In this document: positions 10,809 to 24,278 of the stretch, one piece after another
Layout of the letters: every line of letters starts with the position of its first letter
How positions within the stretch are numbered: the first letter of the stretch is position 1
Notes under the pieces: model-generated
What the model saw: the letters and a program-made list of their open reading frames with translations, nothing else
The model's database searches: none
What the model was told of the DNA's origin: nothing
Assembly (NCBI GenBank): GCA_025890175.1
Contig: JANPYM010000006.1
Coordinates: 154,611 to 218,610, forward strand
Source: Ciborinia camelliae
Lineage: Eukaryota; Ascomycota; Leotiomycetes; Helotiales; Sclerotiniaceae
DNA length: 64,000 bases
Direction of reading: 5' to 3'
Made by a program: the position numbers and the translations under genes

Positions 10809-13111
10809 ATGCCAACGCATAAAGGAATAAAGTTGCAGATAATTTCACAGTGGGAGTTAAAAGTACATCCGGAATTTCCTCATCCAGAGAGTACTCAATT
10901 TACGTTTCGATCGCCAAAATTGGACAAAGAAGCTTTCGGAGGTCATGGACACTCACCAGCTACAAAATCCAGTGACAGCAAGGCCGATCGCATACTTGGT
11001 AGACAGTCTTCAATCATCTCCGTTTATATTCCATCAGCATCAGGTAAAGACTCCTCAAGGCCAAGAAAAATCAATGCGCGCGTCTCTAATCCTAAGCTAG
11101 GAGCTCGATTTTTTGTACGTTACAATGTCGTAAACGCGGCAGATCAATGTCCATGGTTCTACTTCAAATTATATATGAACGGTCGGCACATTACATCTTG
11201 GGGAACAAATACGAAGACGCGACCAAGCGGACAAGTTATGAGAGCGTTGTTTGAGCCGGATGCAACATGGGACTATAAGGAGGGCAAAACAATTTACAAG
11301 AATCCAGGCACAGAATATAGACCATTCTTTTTCAGTCAGGAAAATGGAGACCGTGGCGCCGCAGAGGATGGTGGTCTAATCGAAGTCAAGGTTTTTCGCG
11401 CCCGTGGCCGCAAGAGAAGAAATCCCAAGCTAGAGCAATACAAAAATCAGTCAATTTATGGCGTTATGTAAGTATTACACCGCATTCCCGTTGTCTATAA
11501 TGTGTGCGATACTCCCCAAAGTCTTTCCCAACTGACATCATCTAGTATGCCTACCCATGGACTTATCGAGAAACCTCAAGATGCAAGATATTACGACTGG
11601 CATCTCAGGGATGCAAAGGACAGTCCATTTGCCACATTCAAGTTTCATTACAGAAGTTGGGATAGTCTTCAATCGTTGCATCTTATACCTTCCGACCATC
11701 CTAGGATTCTCGAAGCTCAAGTTCCAAGTATGGCCAGACACTTAATGGGCCCAAGTCAAAGTATGCCACAATTGAACCAAACACCCGAATCACCACATAC
11801 TCCAATGAAGTACTTGGGCAAAATTTATACTAGCGATCAGGTACATGATTCTCTTCGAGCTGCCTATCCTCCGCTCGATCAGAATAGTAGCCCTCATTCC
11901 GCTGACCAAAAACTACCTTGGATGACGCGAGCCTTTGATATAAGACGAATGGGATCATCATTGATGGCCAATAAGGATCATAGAGATGCATTTATTGTTC
12001 CTACTTATCCTGCCATTGAACCTGATCCTTTCTATACATCGGAGCCAGTTGACAGAAATATCGAGAGAAGAATTATGCCAACATCAAAGTTCTCGGCATT
12101 ATCCATCGACGGAGCTGGATCAACATCTTCTCAAGAATGGTTAGCTAACGATTACAATCATCGGCCTTTACCGGAGGTACCGAGTCGAAATTCATCAGCA
12201 GCGTCCCGTGGTTCGGCAGCATCTCGTGCGCCCTCTATTACACCTTCTTTACTTTCTTATCTTGATAGAGATCAGTCATCTCCAGAGCCAATAGTTGGAA
12301 CTGCAATTGAGGTTTCTATTGACTCTGATGCTTCTGAGGAATCTATTGAATATGAAGATACCGAAGAAGAGTATTTTGAAGACGATTGTAACTTTGAGGG
12401 TTTATCAGCTTTGTCACCCCCACCTCCCAAAACTAATGTATGCATGCAATTCATTTTCTCCTCCAATTTGTCCTTTTTCGTTCTGTTCAGCCTGTAGAAG
12501 ATCACAATACTAATTACTTGCGGGAATAGACCAAGAGACAAGGAATTATCTCATCGTCGCCAATTGAAACCTCTTTCTCTCTCCCAAATGTCACTCTCCG
12601 TAAACCCAAGCGTTCACCAAATAAGCTCTCCCCATTGAAAATCCCGGAATCAACGAATCAAGTTATTCATGGTGTTTCGTATACTAGCCCAGAGAGCGAT
12701 GAAAATACAGGAACAATTTCCCTCACTGAATCAGAATGGATGCGTCGTACCCCGTCTCCTGTCAAAGATTGTCTTATCGAAAGACTATGGAGCCCAACAC
12801 CAGAAAGAAGAGAAAAATCCGGACTTCTAACGCCTGAACGAATGGCCGAAATGATGGAATTAAGTGCAACAGAGGATGATGATTCAGAAGAAGCTGAAAA
12901 TACCCAGACTTGGTATTCGGATAGAGGACTGGATGGAGGTGCGGTAGAGCTTCAGGCTATGGATCATCATAATGCTGAGAAGATCCAAGATGAAGATGAT
13001 GGAAATGTCTTTAATGATTATGAAGTTAATGCGATGAACATGAGGGAAGGGAAAAATGGACATGGGGGCTTTGAGAATCGTATGAGTATGATAGAGGGGA
13101 ATTGGATTTGA
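10809..13111 (+). CDS. Conserved fungal protein of unknown function, 710 aa
   Basis: Three exons, 10809-11467, 11546-12437 and 12530-13111, join in frame (GTAAGT and GTATGC donors; an ACTAAT branch-like site shortly before the last acceptor). Residues 1-220 look like a folded beta-rich domain (LGARFFVRYNVV, PWFYFKLYMNGRHITSWGTN, GGLIEVKVFRARGRKRR), which suggests an ascomycete-specific domain on the pattern of DUF7918-type sandwiches; I cannot confirm the family. The second exon opens with another conserved-looking block (DARYYDWHLRDAKDSPFATF), followed by Ser/Pro-rich disordered sequence. The final exon carries repeated S/T-P sites (RTPSPVKD, WSPTPERR, LLTPERM) and acidic runs, so proline-directed phosphorylation is plausible. 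No membrane segment or signal peptide. Start chosen at the first ATG of the open frame. Confidence 0.75.
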
Positions 13112-16100
13112 GGGGTTTGATGGGTGAAGTTCAGTGTATGAGAGTGAGGGATCCATGGCATGGAATGGAATGGTGGAATGTGTGTGATGAATGATGTACA
13201 TGTAATACTAGGTACCTAGATAGCTGATAAATTGCTGTGGCTATGATTGTGGCTGGCCAATGAGATAGATTACCTACCCAATGATAAATTAGTTTCTTGG
13301 GGGAAAATCACGAGAGAATGGGTATGGGTACGGGTATGGGCATAAGAAATAGATGTCCTGTTAATGATCGGTTCGGTAGTGATGACGATGATGATGATGA
13401 GAAAAAGGAGGAGGAATATCGTAATCTTATGAAGGATATATGGAAGCTAGGTTGGGTGAGCTGGGCTAATCTGGGCTGTGTTGGGCTGGTGCGGCGAACG
13501 TGAAACCGAATATGGAAATGGGGATGGGAATGGGATGGGGATGGGAGGATGGAAGGATGGAAGAATGAATGAATGAATTTATAGTGGAGTGGTAGTAGTA
13601 GTGCTAGCTGGACTGGAGAATGGGGAATGGGGAATGAAGAAGTTGAACTGGATTAAACGTCTTTTATGTGAATAGAGAGAGAATGGAGAATGGAGAATGG
13701 CCGATGGTCGATGGATAGGCGGGTATGTATGTATGGATGAGTAAGAATGAATGAGTGAGTATGAATGAGTGATGCAGGCTAGGCTGCTATTACTTACCTA
13801 CCTACTTAGGTAGGTACTGTGGTATGGTATGGTGCTAGTGCCAGTGCTAGTGCAAGTGCCAGTGGTAGTGCAAGTGCCAGTGGATTATCTTTTTTTGATT
13901 GATGGATATGGATGTTTGGATGGGTGGATGAATGGAGAAGTTTAGGTTGATGGGGGTTTAAGGTGTGAGATGAGATGGGATGGGATAGGATGCGAGAAGG
14001 TGTGTGTCTGTGTATTCTATATTTATATTTTTATTTCTATGTATATGAGGTAAGATAAGGTAAGGTACCTAGGTAGGTAGGTAGGCACTTTTATGATGAG
14101 TTGTAGGTATTGTATTGTAGGTATTGTATATTTATTTGATAAATGAAATGGAAATGGAAATGGAAATTGAAAATTGAAAGTCTCATCCCATCTCATCTCA
14201 TCATCTTTTGAGTAGTACTGGTACCTTATAGAGTAGAGTAAATTCCCTAGATAAAGTATGGGCGGAGAGGACTAGGTGGGCTTGAATGTTAAATGTTAAA
14301 TGTTAAATGTTGAATCTTATGAAAAGTTAAGTTGAGTTGGATTGGGTTGGGTTGATTTGAGTTCTGAATTTTTTCTTGAGAAGAGGGAGAAACGAAGGAG
14401 GCGAAGAAGAACTTATCTTACCTTGTATAATGAAGAAAAAAAAGAAGTAAAGGAAGAAGAAGTTGGTTTTGTAAATATTTATATCCTCTATATACCGGAG
14501 TATATAAATAGATAGGTAATAAGATAAATCAAAGTAAAATAAAACAAGATACATGATTTTCATCCCAAGCATCCCCGTCTACAGACCTAAACCAAACAAC
14601 TAAAACCGAACTGACTTCATTCCAAAGAAATGAGCGAGTGTACCTACGACCTAGGTAGAGAATCTTCTTAGTGCCCATATTCCATCAATATCCCAGCTCC
14701 CATGTTTCTGGTCAAAACATCACAACGGTTACACAGCAGGAGCAACCAACCATCCATCATTTCCGATCCTGCCTACCACAAGTAAGAATCCACGTAATCG
14801 CAGCCGGCCACCCGGCCATGAACCCAGTCAGGTATGTGCAAGTAGAATATGGTAGATAGATAAGGAGGGACTCACTGGGCGCCACAAACAAGCGTTCGTC
14901 CAATGAACTATAAAGGTGCGTCTGAAGAGAAGGCACGATGGCTCTGCTGTGCAGGCAGATAGCACTGGCATATGATAACTTCTGTCAGAGTTCCCTGCTC
15001 CATCCGGCTTTGATAATTTTAATTCTACACATGCTATGGGAAGCTACGGAAGTGTTCAGTATATTTCTTGTTCATTTCCATCTGTATAGCCATCTATGAC
15101 CTATCTCATTGGTTCTGTGTATTTTAGACTGAGGGAAGACAAGCTACTGAATTCCCATCCCTTGGCCTCATTTTCATTTCCAATTTTCCACTTTGGTATC
15201 ATAATCTCATCAGAGAAGCTTCTCCATTGCTCCCCTAATATCAAAAAGAATGTACAAGACCTACTAGAAAATAATCAAGTAGGCAACTAAGCCGATACAA
15301 ATGTCACAAGAACAGCAATCCTCCCAATAAGCTTGGAAGACCAAAATTGGCAAAGATCCACGGGAACCAAACTTGATGTGATGGCTAGGCAATATTGTGT
15401 AACTGATCCAGAGGTCTAGAGGCATATCCTCTGCGATCAACCTGGAACCCTGACGTCTGAAATGGATTAAAGGTATCATCATCGATAGAAATTAGAAGGC
15501 ACAGATTACAGGAGATTCCATCACCAATATACAAGATTTATTGGATGGAGTTTGATGCATCCAATCGAAGCCACGCGCAAGTTGCAGCCAATACATGACC
15601 TATTCCTTACCAGCTTGATGTTTCGCAGTGAGCCTCTCCCTGCCCAGGCCCCCGGAAACTTTTCGAAAGATTAAATTTAACCGCGCTTTCCAGCAATCAA
15701 TAACACCCACCGAACAGTGAGAACTCCGTATTGGCTTTCATGCCTGAAAATTATGCAGCCTCCACCATTCAGAAAGGGGGGTGCGCTTGGTCTTCTATGC
15801 GAATACCCGCGCAAGGAATCCTTGTCATGTCCCTAAAACAATCACACGCGGAAAGGTTTGCCGGTGGCCATGTAGAGCTAATTAATTCTCTAGACCACTG
15901 ATCACTCTGTGAGCCAAACCTATCTTCGATGGAAGGTACAATGATGCGTCGAGTCCATGGCACTAAGCTACTAACCAACTCACGTTTTTGAATATGATAG
16001 GTGATGTGATAGACTTCAAGTATTTGAGTGAATTAAGAACCTAGGGTCTGAAAGTCGCATCTGATTTAGTACAGGTATCGGTGGGGCGCAGATGCATGAT

Positions 16101-17276
16101 AAAAAATGAAGATGTGGAATATTAACCGGCGCATATGGTTGTTGATCTATGGATAGCATTCTCCGGAATGTGGAAAACATGTTGACTAGAAATAAGTTGT
16201 CGGAATGCAACTGCCATCGTACATACAGCATTCTGCATTGAAATGCAGAAAGGGTTCCAACTGCTGGGAGGTCCTGCTGATAAGTGGGAATTTAACTCAC
16301 TTGTGTAACAATGTCAGGTATGCGCCGGATAGGATTTTGCAGCATCAGGTAGCATACACCCTTGGAAAAGTTCCTTGGATACTTTCATAGTATGCTTTCT
16401 TGATGGGAATCCTATCAGCCATTAGTGGCGGATTGGTATAAAGCAGTAAGTGGCGTCAGATATTGTATTAACACCCAACACCATAACGATCAAAGCGCCG
16501 ATCAGTTTCAAATTTTGTACAGTACTAACGGTTTGTGCCGTTTAGTTCGGCAGGAAATATGCAAGCAGCCATCCGGTTACCAAAAAAAAGATGAACTTGT
16601 ACTACCACGGAATCTTGCAGCAATAGAGTTAGGCATTAAATAACTTACTCACAGAACACTGATGAAAAGATCTGCAGGGATTTCAAATTTTTGAGGAGTT
16701 GAAAGGAAGAGAGCTATGACCTGCTAAAAGTAACAAGTGCAATATAGAACGTGAGACTGATCTGAGCTTCCTTCTTCGGAGTCTCTGGAAGTCAATAATT
16801 ATAATAATGTAACGCTCGGTTCGATCATTGTAACCAACGTAATTGTTCGCCGGTATATAGGATACAGAGCTATATGGCCCTAGCTTTCAGGAATTCTCCG
16901 CATTTCGATTACCACTTGTGAATGGGATGATATATAGTGACATCAAGCGTAAGTCTTATCTCCCGTTTTGATTTCAGTATTTGTCAATAAGAGTAGTTAT
17001 ATATGAATAGAAATTTGTTAGACTAACCTATGATCTGATAGCAATCCTAATTGGGTGCCACAAAGTTCTTCTCGCTTCGCCAAAATCGCAAGGAGAAAAA
17101 TTAATATCTAATATGTAGCTTGACCGCCTCAATATTTTGGGCTATCTACATCACTCTTGCATAGCATATGCAGAAGCTACAAGTCAGATCAAATTTCTGA
17201 AGTGCATCTTGACGATGAAATTTAGGCCTCAAACGTACATAGCAGTAAGACAAGAAGAAAGCGGTCAAGTGTTAGA
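13112..17276. other. Intergenic, low-complexity then unique sequence
   Basis: 13.3-14.6 kb is rich in G/T/A simple repeats: GGAATGGGGAT-type near 13515-13560, GAATGGAGAATGG near 13670-13700, CAGTGCTAGTGCAAGTGC near 13840-13880, AGGTAGGT runs near 14068-14085, GGAAAT near 14148-14165, and TTAAATG copies near 14288-14311. 14.6-17.3 kb is ordinary-composition DNA in which no ORF resembles a known protein. Confidence 0.5.
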
Positions 17277-17610
17277 ATGATGTTAAACAACGCGGAGCCC
17301 CGAATCATCTCGAATGGCTTCGGTCTCTTTGTCACAAATCATTGTGTGATGCCAATGCAAGAACCATTTTTCGAGATGAACAACAACAATTCCTGGAGCG
17401 TAAAGTCCTATCCACCGGACGTGAAAGGCTGGGAGCAACAAGCTGAAGGGTTTGTAGGAGTCGTCGAAAACTTTCCACTGGCAAGTAAATCGAAACGTAC
17501 AGAGGAGCCCTGAGGTTGAGACTGATACCAAACAGATTCAAAACGAATCTGGTGACTTCTACCAAGATACGACACCGTTTTCCCAAGACAACGCAAACAA
17601 TCCCCAAAGA

Positions 17611-19088
17611 ATGCGAACTTATGCGGCCATACAGGAAAGAGAACAGACAAACAAAGGACGGTCATTTTCGATTCCATTACATTCAGTGCCTAGCATGAAT
17701 CATGATCATGATTCAAGTCCTACGCTTGGAATAGATTACTCCCAGATGAGCATAAACCAGGGACGCGGAAGCTTTACAGATTTTCAGAACTGCAGAAGTT
17801 CAACACAACCATCAATGACCCAAGTGTCTTTCTCTTCCAATACTTCGACAATCGATGATTATTTCAGTAATGACAACACAAGTACAAGTGCAAACTATAA
17901 GGATCTCTCCACATTGACCAAAAGCTCACCCAATACGTACGAATCTATTAACTCGGAGTCTGCTGTTGCGCATGATGGGACAGGAAGTAGTTGGTGCTCG
18001 GACGGGAGTGATAGTCACATGGACAATATCAACAATCTCGCAAGTGAGACATCAGGATCTTATGCGAGTTCGTACTTCCACGATGGCCTTCCTAGACTGC
18101 AAGACGGACAGCAGGATAATTTTGCGGACCTTTGGAACGATACCTATGAGCCAACGAATAATTGGCCCCCCAATCCGTTGACTCCGAATACTGTTAAACC
18201 TAAAGCTTTAAACCTCAATGCATCATTCGCCTCAAATGAGTCTATAGATTCCGCCACCACTATGTCTTCTAGTCAAACATCGGCGTATTCGTCATCAGAG
18301 TCCACTCCGATCGCAAGTAGCCCAGAAGATACATCAAGCCCTTCTCTTGCAAAGGAACAATCGATGGTGGATCAGTCGTCTCAGCCACGTCCTCGACATA
18401 TGCTTCCAAGTTTTAGACCTACAAAAAACAACGAGGCGGCACTTGAACTCTCCCATGATAGGGTAATTCCAGGTAAGCCCAATGAACCTCGGATGGTCAC
18501 AGAAAGACGGGTGAAACATCAGCGCACGAGAGCCAGCACTCCCGTTCTTAGCGCAGTTACAAATACTCGCAGTCATACAATCATCAAAAATGATGTCGAT
18601 ATCAAGGATTCTACCGAGCCTACAACACCCCAGAATGATATGGTTGATGATATATCTCCACCAGCCATTAGTAATACCCTGCCTCGCAACAGATCAGAAC
18701 AAAATGAATTTTTGGTCAACTCAAGGCAGGCCGGTATGTCATACAAGACAATTCGTTCCAAGGGAAAGTTTACCGATGCAGAGTCCACACTCAGAGGTCG
18801 CTTTCGAACTTTGACCAAAGACAAGAAAGATAGAGTTAGGAAGCCGGAATGGACTGACAATGATGTATGTAAATTCCCCGACTTTGCGGCGATGGTGAGA
18901 CTAACACTCGCTTGTAGTTACGACTCCTGAGACATGCTGTTAAACGACTTGGGCGTAAAAGTGATGGTTGGGCACGAAAAGTACCGTGGAAAGAAGTTGC
19001 AGAGTATATCGCTGACAATGGGGGATCATATCGATTTGGTTATGCTACTTGTCGAAAACGGTGGGATGAGCTTGAAGGTGTTGATTAA
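17611..19088 (+). CDS. Myb/SANT-like DNA-binding protein
   Basis: Two exons, 17611-18864 and 18918-19088 (53-nt intron, GTATGT donor), give 474 aa from the ATG at 17611. Residues 1-400 are Ser/Thr/Asn-rich and probably disordered, as in many fungal regulators. The C-terminal 60 residues form a Myb-like helix-turn-helix interrupted by the intron: EWTDND joined to LRLLRHAVKRLG, then VPWKEVAEYIA and CRKRWDELEG. The first and last Trp positions of a Myb repeat are clear. A nuclear transcription factor is inferred; targets are unknown. The start is uncertain. An upstream exon from ATG 17277 to 17453 (MMLNNAEPRIISNGFG..) could be joined by a 49-nt intron to 17503, in the same frame, giving 569 aa; its donor GTAGGA is weak. 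Confidence 0.75.
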
Positions 19089-19361
19089 CTGGTATGAAAT
19101 GGAGTGAGTGAAGTTTCCAGAAAAAGCATCGCTGATTGGATAAACGATTATTGATGCTTGGAAAGCACGACGGTATGATTTGGATACAATGGATGACTTT
19201 GGATAAGATACTAGCAAGTGGTCGAGAGTCAGTTGATTGGTTGTAGGCCCATGTAGAAAGGTAATACTAGGATGACTGTGTGTTATGGTTATGGTCCAAT
19301 GAACAGATACTTTTACTTATTTTGAGTTCAAGCTGATATTTATGTTATATCTTTCCATCTA

Positions 19362-20425
19362 TTAGCTTGTCGAAGGGGCTTGAAGGCCGATATGATTAAT
19401 TGTATTCCGAGGTGCTCCAATTGTCTCGAGGACATCAACAAGGATTCCCTCATCCTTACGAATAGCATTCCATTCAGTCTCACTCTTCACCAATAATGTA
19501 CCAGCCAGAATAGTCCCGTTCAGAGCAACAGATCCAATGGTATGGCCTTCGTCATCTTTGATTGCAAGTCCTTCTGATATTCGCGGACATAGCACGATGG
19601 ACCTATGGGTAAATCCAAGGTTGTAGCTGATGGGCGATTCACATTTATGATTCACAGAACATGTAGTTTTCATCAGTTGGCAAGCTTTCTGGTGTAACTC
19701 TAGGTAAGTGGCATGTAAATTAGAGGGTTGAATGTTATCCGAGAGGGATGCGGCAAAGTATATGAATGGTAGCTCTTGGTAAGTGTCAGCAATGGATTTC
19801 CGAGGACGTAGGGCAATTACCAGGTGCAGGTATCTCAGTGAGACGGTCTATCAATGGAGACCATTTCAGATCTTGACCTAATCCTGACCGCATTGATTCG
19901 ACCGGGAGGAATTGTATATGTCTGTGGGGCTGCGATGCTCCAGAGTGGTCTCCCGAGTTGAAGAAACCAAACAATTCTTCTCCTTCATCATGGTATGATT
20001 TTAAACAATCATATGCCGCCTCGAGATCTGCCTCTTCCAGTAAGTGTGTTTGTTCTTCGAACTCTTTTGTTGCGAGAATGAAATGATCCGGAATAACGGG
20101 AAATTTATTGAGCACAAGGTTGTGCGAGCCAATATTCGCGACAAGCAATGACTTGGGAGGGTTGAGAAATGGATCGAATGGCTTTTGAGGGGTATCTTTA
20201 GGTTTGTTTGACTTGGGTTTATGTGCCAACGCGGGAGAATATCGTAATTGGAACTACATTGACAGCGAAATTAGTAACTATCACTGATGAGAGGGGTTCA
20301 TATTAAAGCCTTACTGGCAATGAATTACAATGTAAAATGGCCAATTGAGTCGGGAAATAGGTGATATCACCAGCAACTTGAGCTGCTTTAAATTTCTCAC
20401 GAACAAGAGTAGGTAAGTTCCTCAT
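19362..20425 (-). CDS. ATP adenylyltransferase / Ap4A phosphorylase (APA1/APA2-type)
   Basis: Phosphorolyses diadenosine tetraphosphate to ATP and ADP; cytosolic nucleotide turnover. Three exons on the minus strand, 20425-20315, 20253-19821 and 19774-19362, give 318 aa, the usual size of the family. Introns are 61 and 46 nt; the second has a CTGAC branch-like site. Landmarks: MRNLPTLVREKFKAAQ at the start, ITYFPTQLAILH, FDPFLNPPKSLLVAN, LVLNKFPVIPDHFILAT, and the catalytic HIT-like stretch SGASQPHRHIQFLP with the HxH histidines at about residues 147 and 149. The C-terminal domain (SYNLGFTHRSIVLCPR; LVKSETEWNAI) is also typical. It faces the Myb-like gene tail to tail, 273 bp away. Confidence 0.9.
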
Positions 20426-22818
20426 GGCTGAAGAATTGAATCTCGATTGAGGGACAAAAGTGTAGGTAGGAAGGACGTTGACCTTAACCTTAGATATGGT
20501 GTGAGCTTCTGCTCAGACAGGGTTTCGGTGATCAGATTACCTAATCTCGTAGAATAGAGACCGGGAATCACACCTGAGGACAATATCACTTGTTATGGAA
20601 TACATACCATAGCATTGCTCCGTATACCTATTGAATGTGGAATCAGAATTGTGAATTTCAGTCCAACCCCACTCATATTCAATGGAAATTCGAAGTCGAA
20701 TGAGATGTTGGAATTTGGGGATATGGATATCAATGTTCTAAAAGAATTGGAAATTTGGAATTCATTGATCGGGGCATCAATTTTCTGAATGAAACTGGAC
20801 GAGAAGTTTCCAATTTTGGGGGGGATATACTCACTTGTATTAAAGGAGATATTGGTTCTATTCCCATGTCAAGGTGAAGGAGATGGATTTGATCTCCTAG
20901 GGACCATAGATTTGTTGCATTTTTACATCTTATCCCATCAAGCTCGACCATTCACAATATATCTTACACAGTGTCTAAAAGGAAAGTTCCTTCATAGTAT
21001 TCTAAAATTATAAGATTCAAATTCCAACGTTTGGAAAGAAGTTTGAGGCACAGTAGAGACAACATGGTGACTTACCAACCACCAAGACCGCTTTCCTACC
21101 TGAAAACACAAATCATATTGTGACCTTTTCCTCCGTTTTGAATTTCACGATTCCTAAGTTCTCATATCATTTTTAGCTCACGAAGGTCTGGAAGGAAGCC
21201 ATTTCTGTTTAAGATCCTGCTAACGTGGAAAAATGGAAAAGATACATTACTTACTGCTGCAGCACCGTGGCATACATTCCGTATGCCTAAGCTATTCTCG
21301 AGATAAACAACGATGTGGGATTATAATAATACCCTGATGTCTATGATAATTCCTGGAATAGTAGCAATGTTTGATGGTGGCTTAGTAGCGAACCCATTTG
21401 TTACTATATCTGAGAGCGTCCAAGAATTCTCCCATAACCAACTGTGGGCTGTGCTATCGTGGCTATTCACACAGTCCCCCTCTTCGTCTATAAGATTTCA
21501 AATATCATATATGAATCATCTCCTTCACATACTTGGCAAGATCAATTCTCCTTGGCAAATCTAAACTCAGCTCACAATCTCTTCTACCTTAACTCTACAT
21601 TCAAACCTACCGAGCTCCTCTTGATAAATATAAATTCACTCCGAACAGTTCCAATCAAGAACGGCAAGCCGATTCATCAAAACTTACTACCATCTCAATC
21701 ATGTTACCACAAGTCCCAATTCAGCTAGATGTCTTTAGTACCAACCCGGACATTCAGATAGCCCCGTTGATCTAACCCCGCAACAAAAGCCATTGTTGGG
21801 AGATTGAAATGGAATAAGTACCAACAAGCAAACCTGATTGTAGTCCTTCACACGTTTTCTATATCAACCGCCTGTTATAGTTGATTGGGACGAGTTCAAA
21901 CACCAATACAAATGCCAAATCTCCGAGATTTATTGATCGAAATCCTGGGAATTGAGCGCTGCTAACGAACTACGTGAGAGAGTCATTTGGGGGCAGTCAA
22001 AATTCATGGATACTGGGCAGGCCTCATCATCTGAACCTTTTATCGAGATTTTCATATTTTCTTTCCTTTCTTTTTCTGGCTTTTATTTCTGGCTTTCCTT
22101 TTCACGTTCTTATTCTGTCACTTATTTAAAATTACTTGAGCAGAATATTTTATTTATTTTATATTCCATCATCTAAAAATACTGCTTATGACTAGTGACG
22201 CTGTTCAGATTTAATAACGAACCGTGTGGCAAAACCCCAATGTTCTAGTAGTTCTTCATAGCACCTGCAATCCCACTTCCACGTCAATGTCCCCTATAAG
22301 AATAGTCCAGAATTGTGACAACGTATACCATCTCTCGCTATTTGTTTTTATCCCTCTATTTTTACACGTTTTTATATTTTAAATCATCTGAAGAACATCG
22401 TGATATGAAAAATCACGACTGCTTTCGAAACCACCAATGTCTCTAGTCAGTAAAGATAGTGCGCTTCTGCGGCATACTATATTTATGTCTAGAATATTCC
22501 CAAGAATAACCTCCATATTCTTGGCTGATCCAGTCTCAGACCTTATTCTAACTAAATTTTCTTATAACTAAGTCTTGCTATATACTACTACCTAATGAAA
22601 TATCTTTCTGTGGCTGCACTTTCGACCAACCTCGTATATCTATATATAAATACTCAAAAGTGTATATATATGTCTTTATCCTTATCCAAATTCCAATCAA
22701 ACAATCATATCGACTCCTCATTCAGACCCGATCAACGTTCTCTCCCATATATCCACTTTCTTCCACCCAAACAAATCAAACCCGCTTATTCGATACCACT
22801 CACCTTGTTCCTTGCACA
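20426..22818. other. Intergenic spacer
   Basis: No coding sequence supported; the ORFs present have no protein-like composition. AT content rises toward the secreted-protein gene, with a TATA-like TATATATAAATA near 22640, about 180 bp upstream of its ATG. Confidence 0.5.
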
Positions 22819-23397
22819 ATGCATAAACAACTATCCCTCTCTTTATTCATCATCCTCTTGATGTCTTCAAGGCTACTTGCTCACAATGTTCATCGACTCG
22901 CAGACGCGGTCCCAGCCATCACCGCTGCTTCCATAGGGAATGAAGTCGATCGATACTATCCTGTTGCGAGACAAGACTCTGGAGACCATTCGCCATGTGA
23001 GGACGGTAGTGGCTTTGTTCTCTGTTCGATCAATCATGAGTTTGACAGACTCGTTTGTACAAATCCGCTTCCACCTGCGGCTGACGTCGATAGCGATCCT
23101 AAAGATTCCCGCAGTATATGTGCCGATGCTATAACCCAAGCAGCCTCCGATCAAACCCATGTTACGGTCTATATCTTTTATGATGTAGATGATGATTGTG
23201 ATGATCTTCGCAAACGCGACATGGATAACGCAGCGACTGTCGGCCAGAATGATGCTAGCCCAGCATCTATAAATCCTAAGCCTGTTAATAAGGGATTCAA
23301 CTTGTTAGGGGGGCTTTGTCAGGCTTTCACCTTTGGCCAGAGCCACAAATGCGATAAGTTCTTCGAAAAACGCGGCTCGCAATTGGCCCCCTTGTGA
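22819..23397 (+). CDS. Small secreted Cys-containing protein (candidate effector)
   Basis: Single-exon gene of 192 aa. The first ATG (22819) gives a clear signal peptide, MHKQLSLSLFIILLMSSRLL, with likely cleavage after LLA or a few residues later; the frame is open further upstream only from a GTG. The mature part is acidic with seven cysteines (PCEDG, LCSIN, LVCTN, SICAD, DDCDD, LCQAF, HKCDK). Two dibasic Kex2-type sites (LRKRDMD and FEKRGSQ) could be processed in the Golgi. I recognise no domain. Size, secretion and Cys content fit an extracellular protein or effector; the odd Cys number argues against a simple fully paired fold. Confidence 0.7.
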   Translation: MHKQLSLSLFIILLMSSRLLAHNVHRLADAVPAITAASIGNEVDRYYPVARQDSGDHSPCEDGSGFVLCSINHEFDRLVCTNPLPPAADVDSDPKDSRSICADAITQAASDQTHVTVYIFYDVDDDCDDLRKRDMDNAATVGQNDASPASINPKPVNKGFNLLGGLCQAFTFGQSHKCDKFFEKRGSQLAPL

Positions 23398-24278
23398 AAG
23401 TCTCAAGCCCAACAGTCATGAAAGGTGCCACCAAGATCTAGGCCTTGACCTTTCATTTTACAAGTTTGATAAGATGGATTAGGCAACTGGTGGAGAGTTT
23501 CCTGATGTGCACTGGTGATGGGATCCACAATAATGCTGTTGCGAATGGGACATAGGGAGGGATCAAGTTTCTTTTGGGGGGGGTTACCTGTTTTGTTTTT
23601 CTTCATTCATTTGGTGTTTATTATGGCATTTTGCATCTTTTTTCCCACTCATTTAAGATTATCTTGGCATATCATTTTCCAGGAGTTTGGTACTTGGTCA
23701 ATTAAGTTAGGCTATCTGTGACAGCTGTGTCACGACATTCATTTCATAGCACAAAGATATACTTGTGTATTTTCCCACCTGGTCTTTCGTTCCTTGCATG
23801 CTGAAATCAACCTCTCCGGTCATATCTCCGATAACAGTGAAAGAACGCAAGCAAGCAAGTTGGTATGCTAACAACCAGTATTTCCATCACATCAAGTCAT
23901 TATTTGATATACATAAGTATAATGCAACACTCCCCGCATTCAATAATGACCGGGGGTCCGCATTCTTCAGCTCTTTCCCATTAAACCTTGGACTCCTGCA
24001 GTCAGCGTCGTATTCGGTATAAATAATCCTTTTGTGCCGATCTATGGCGGCCTATTGGGACAAAGTTGGACAAAGTTGGACATATTGGGCGGGTAATCAA
24101 TCCTTGTCGGTACATAAAGTTCATCTGAGCTGAACTATAGCTACTTTTTTTATTCAGATTTGAGCTCCGAGATACATGTGCGAAAATATTACTCCAGGAT
24201 TTCAAAATACTATATCTTGTGTGATATACACTTCAACTACCTCAATTATGACCATCGATATTTGACATTGTTTAAAAA
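23398..24278. other. Intergenic spacer
   Basis: Probable 3' and 5' flanks of the neighbouring plus-strand genes. GACAAAGTTG is repeated in tandem (24059-24080). Nothing else recognised. Confidence 0.5.
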
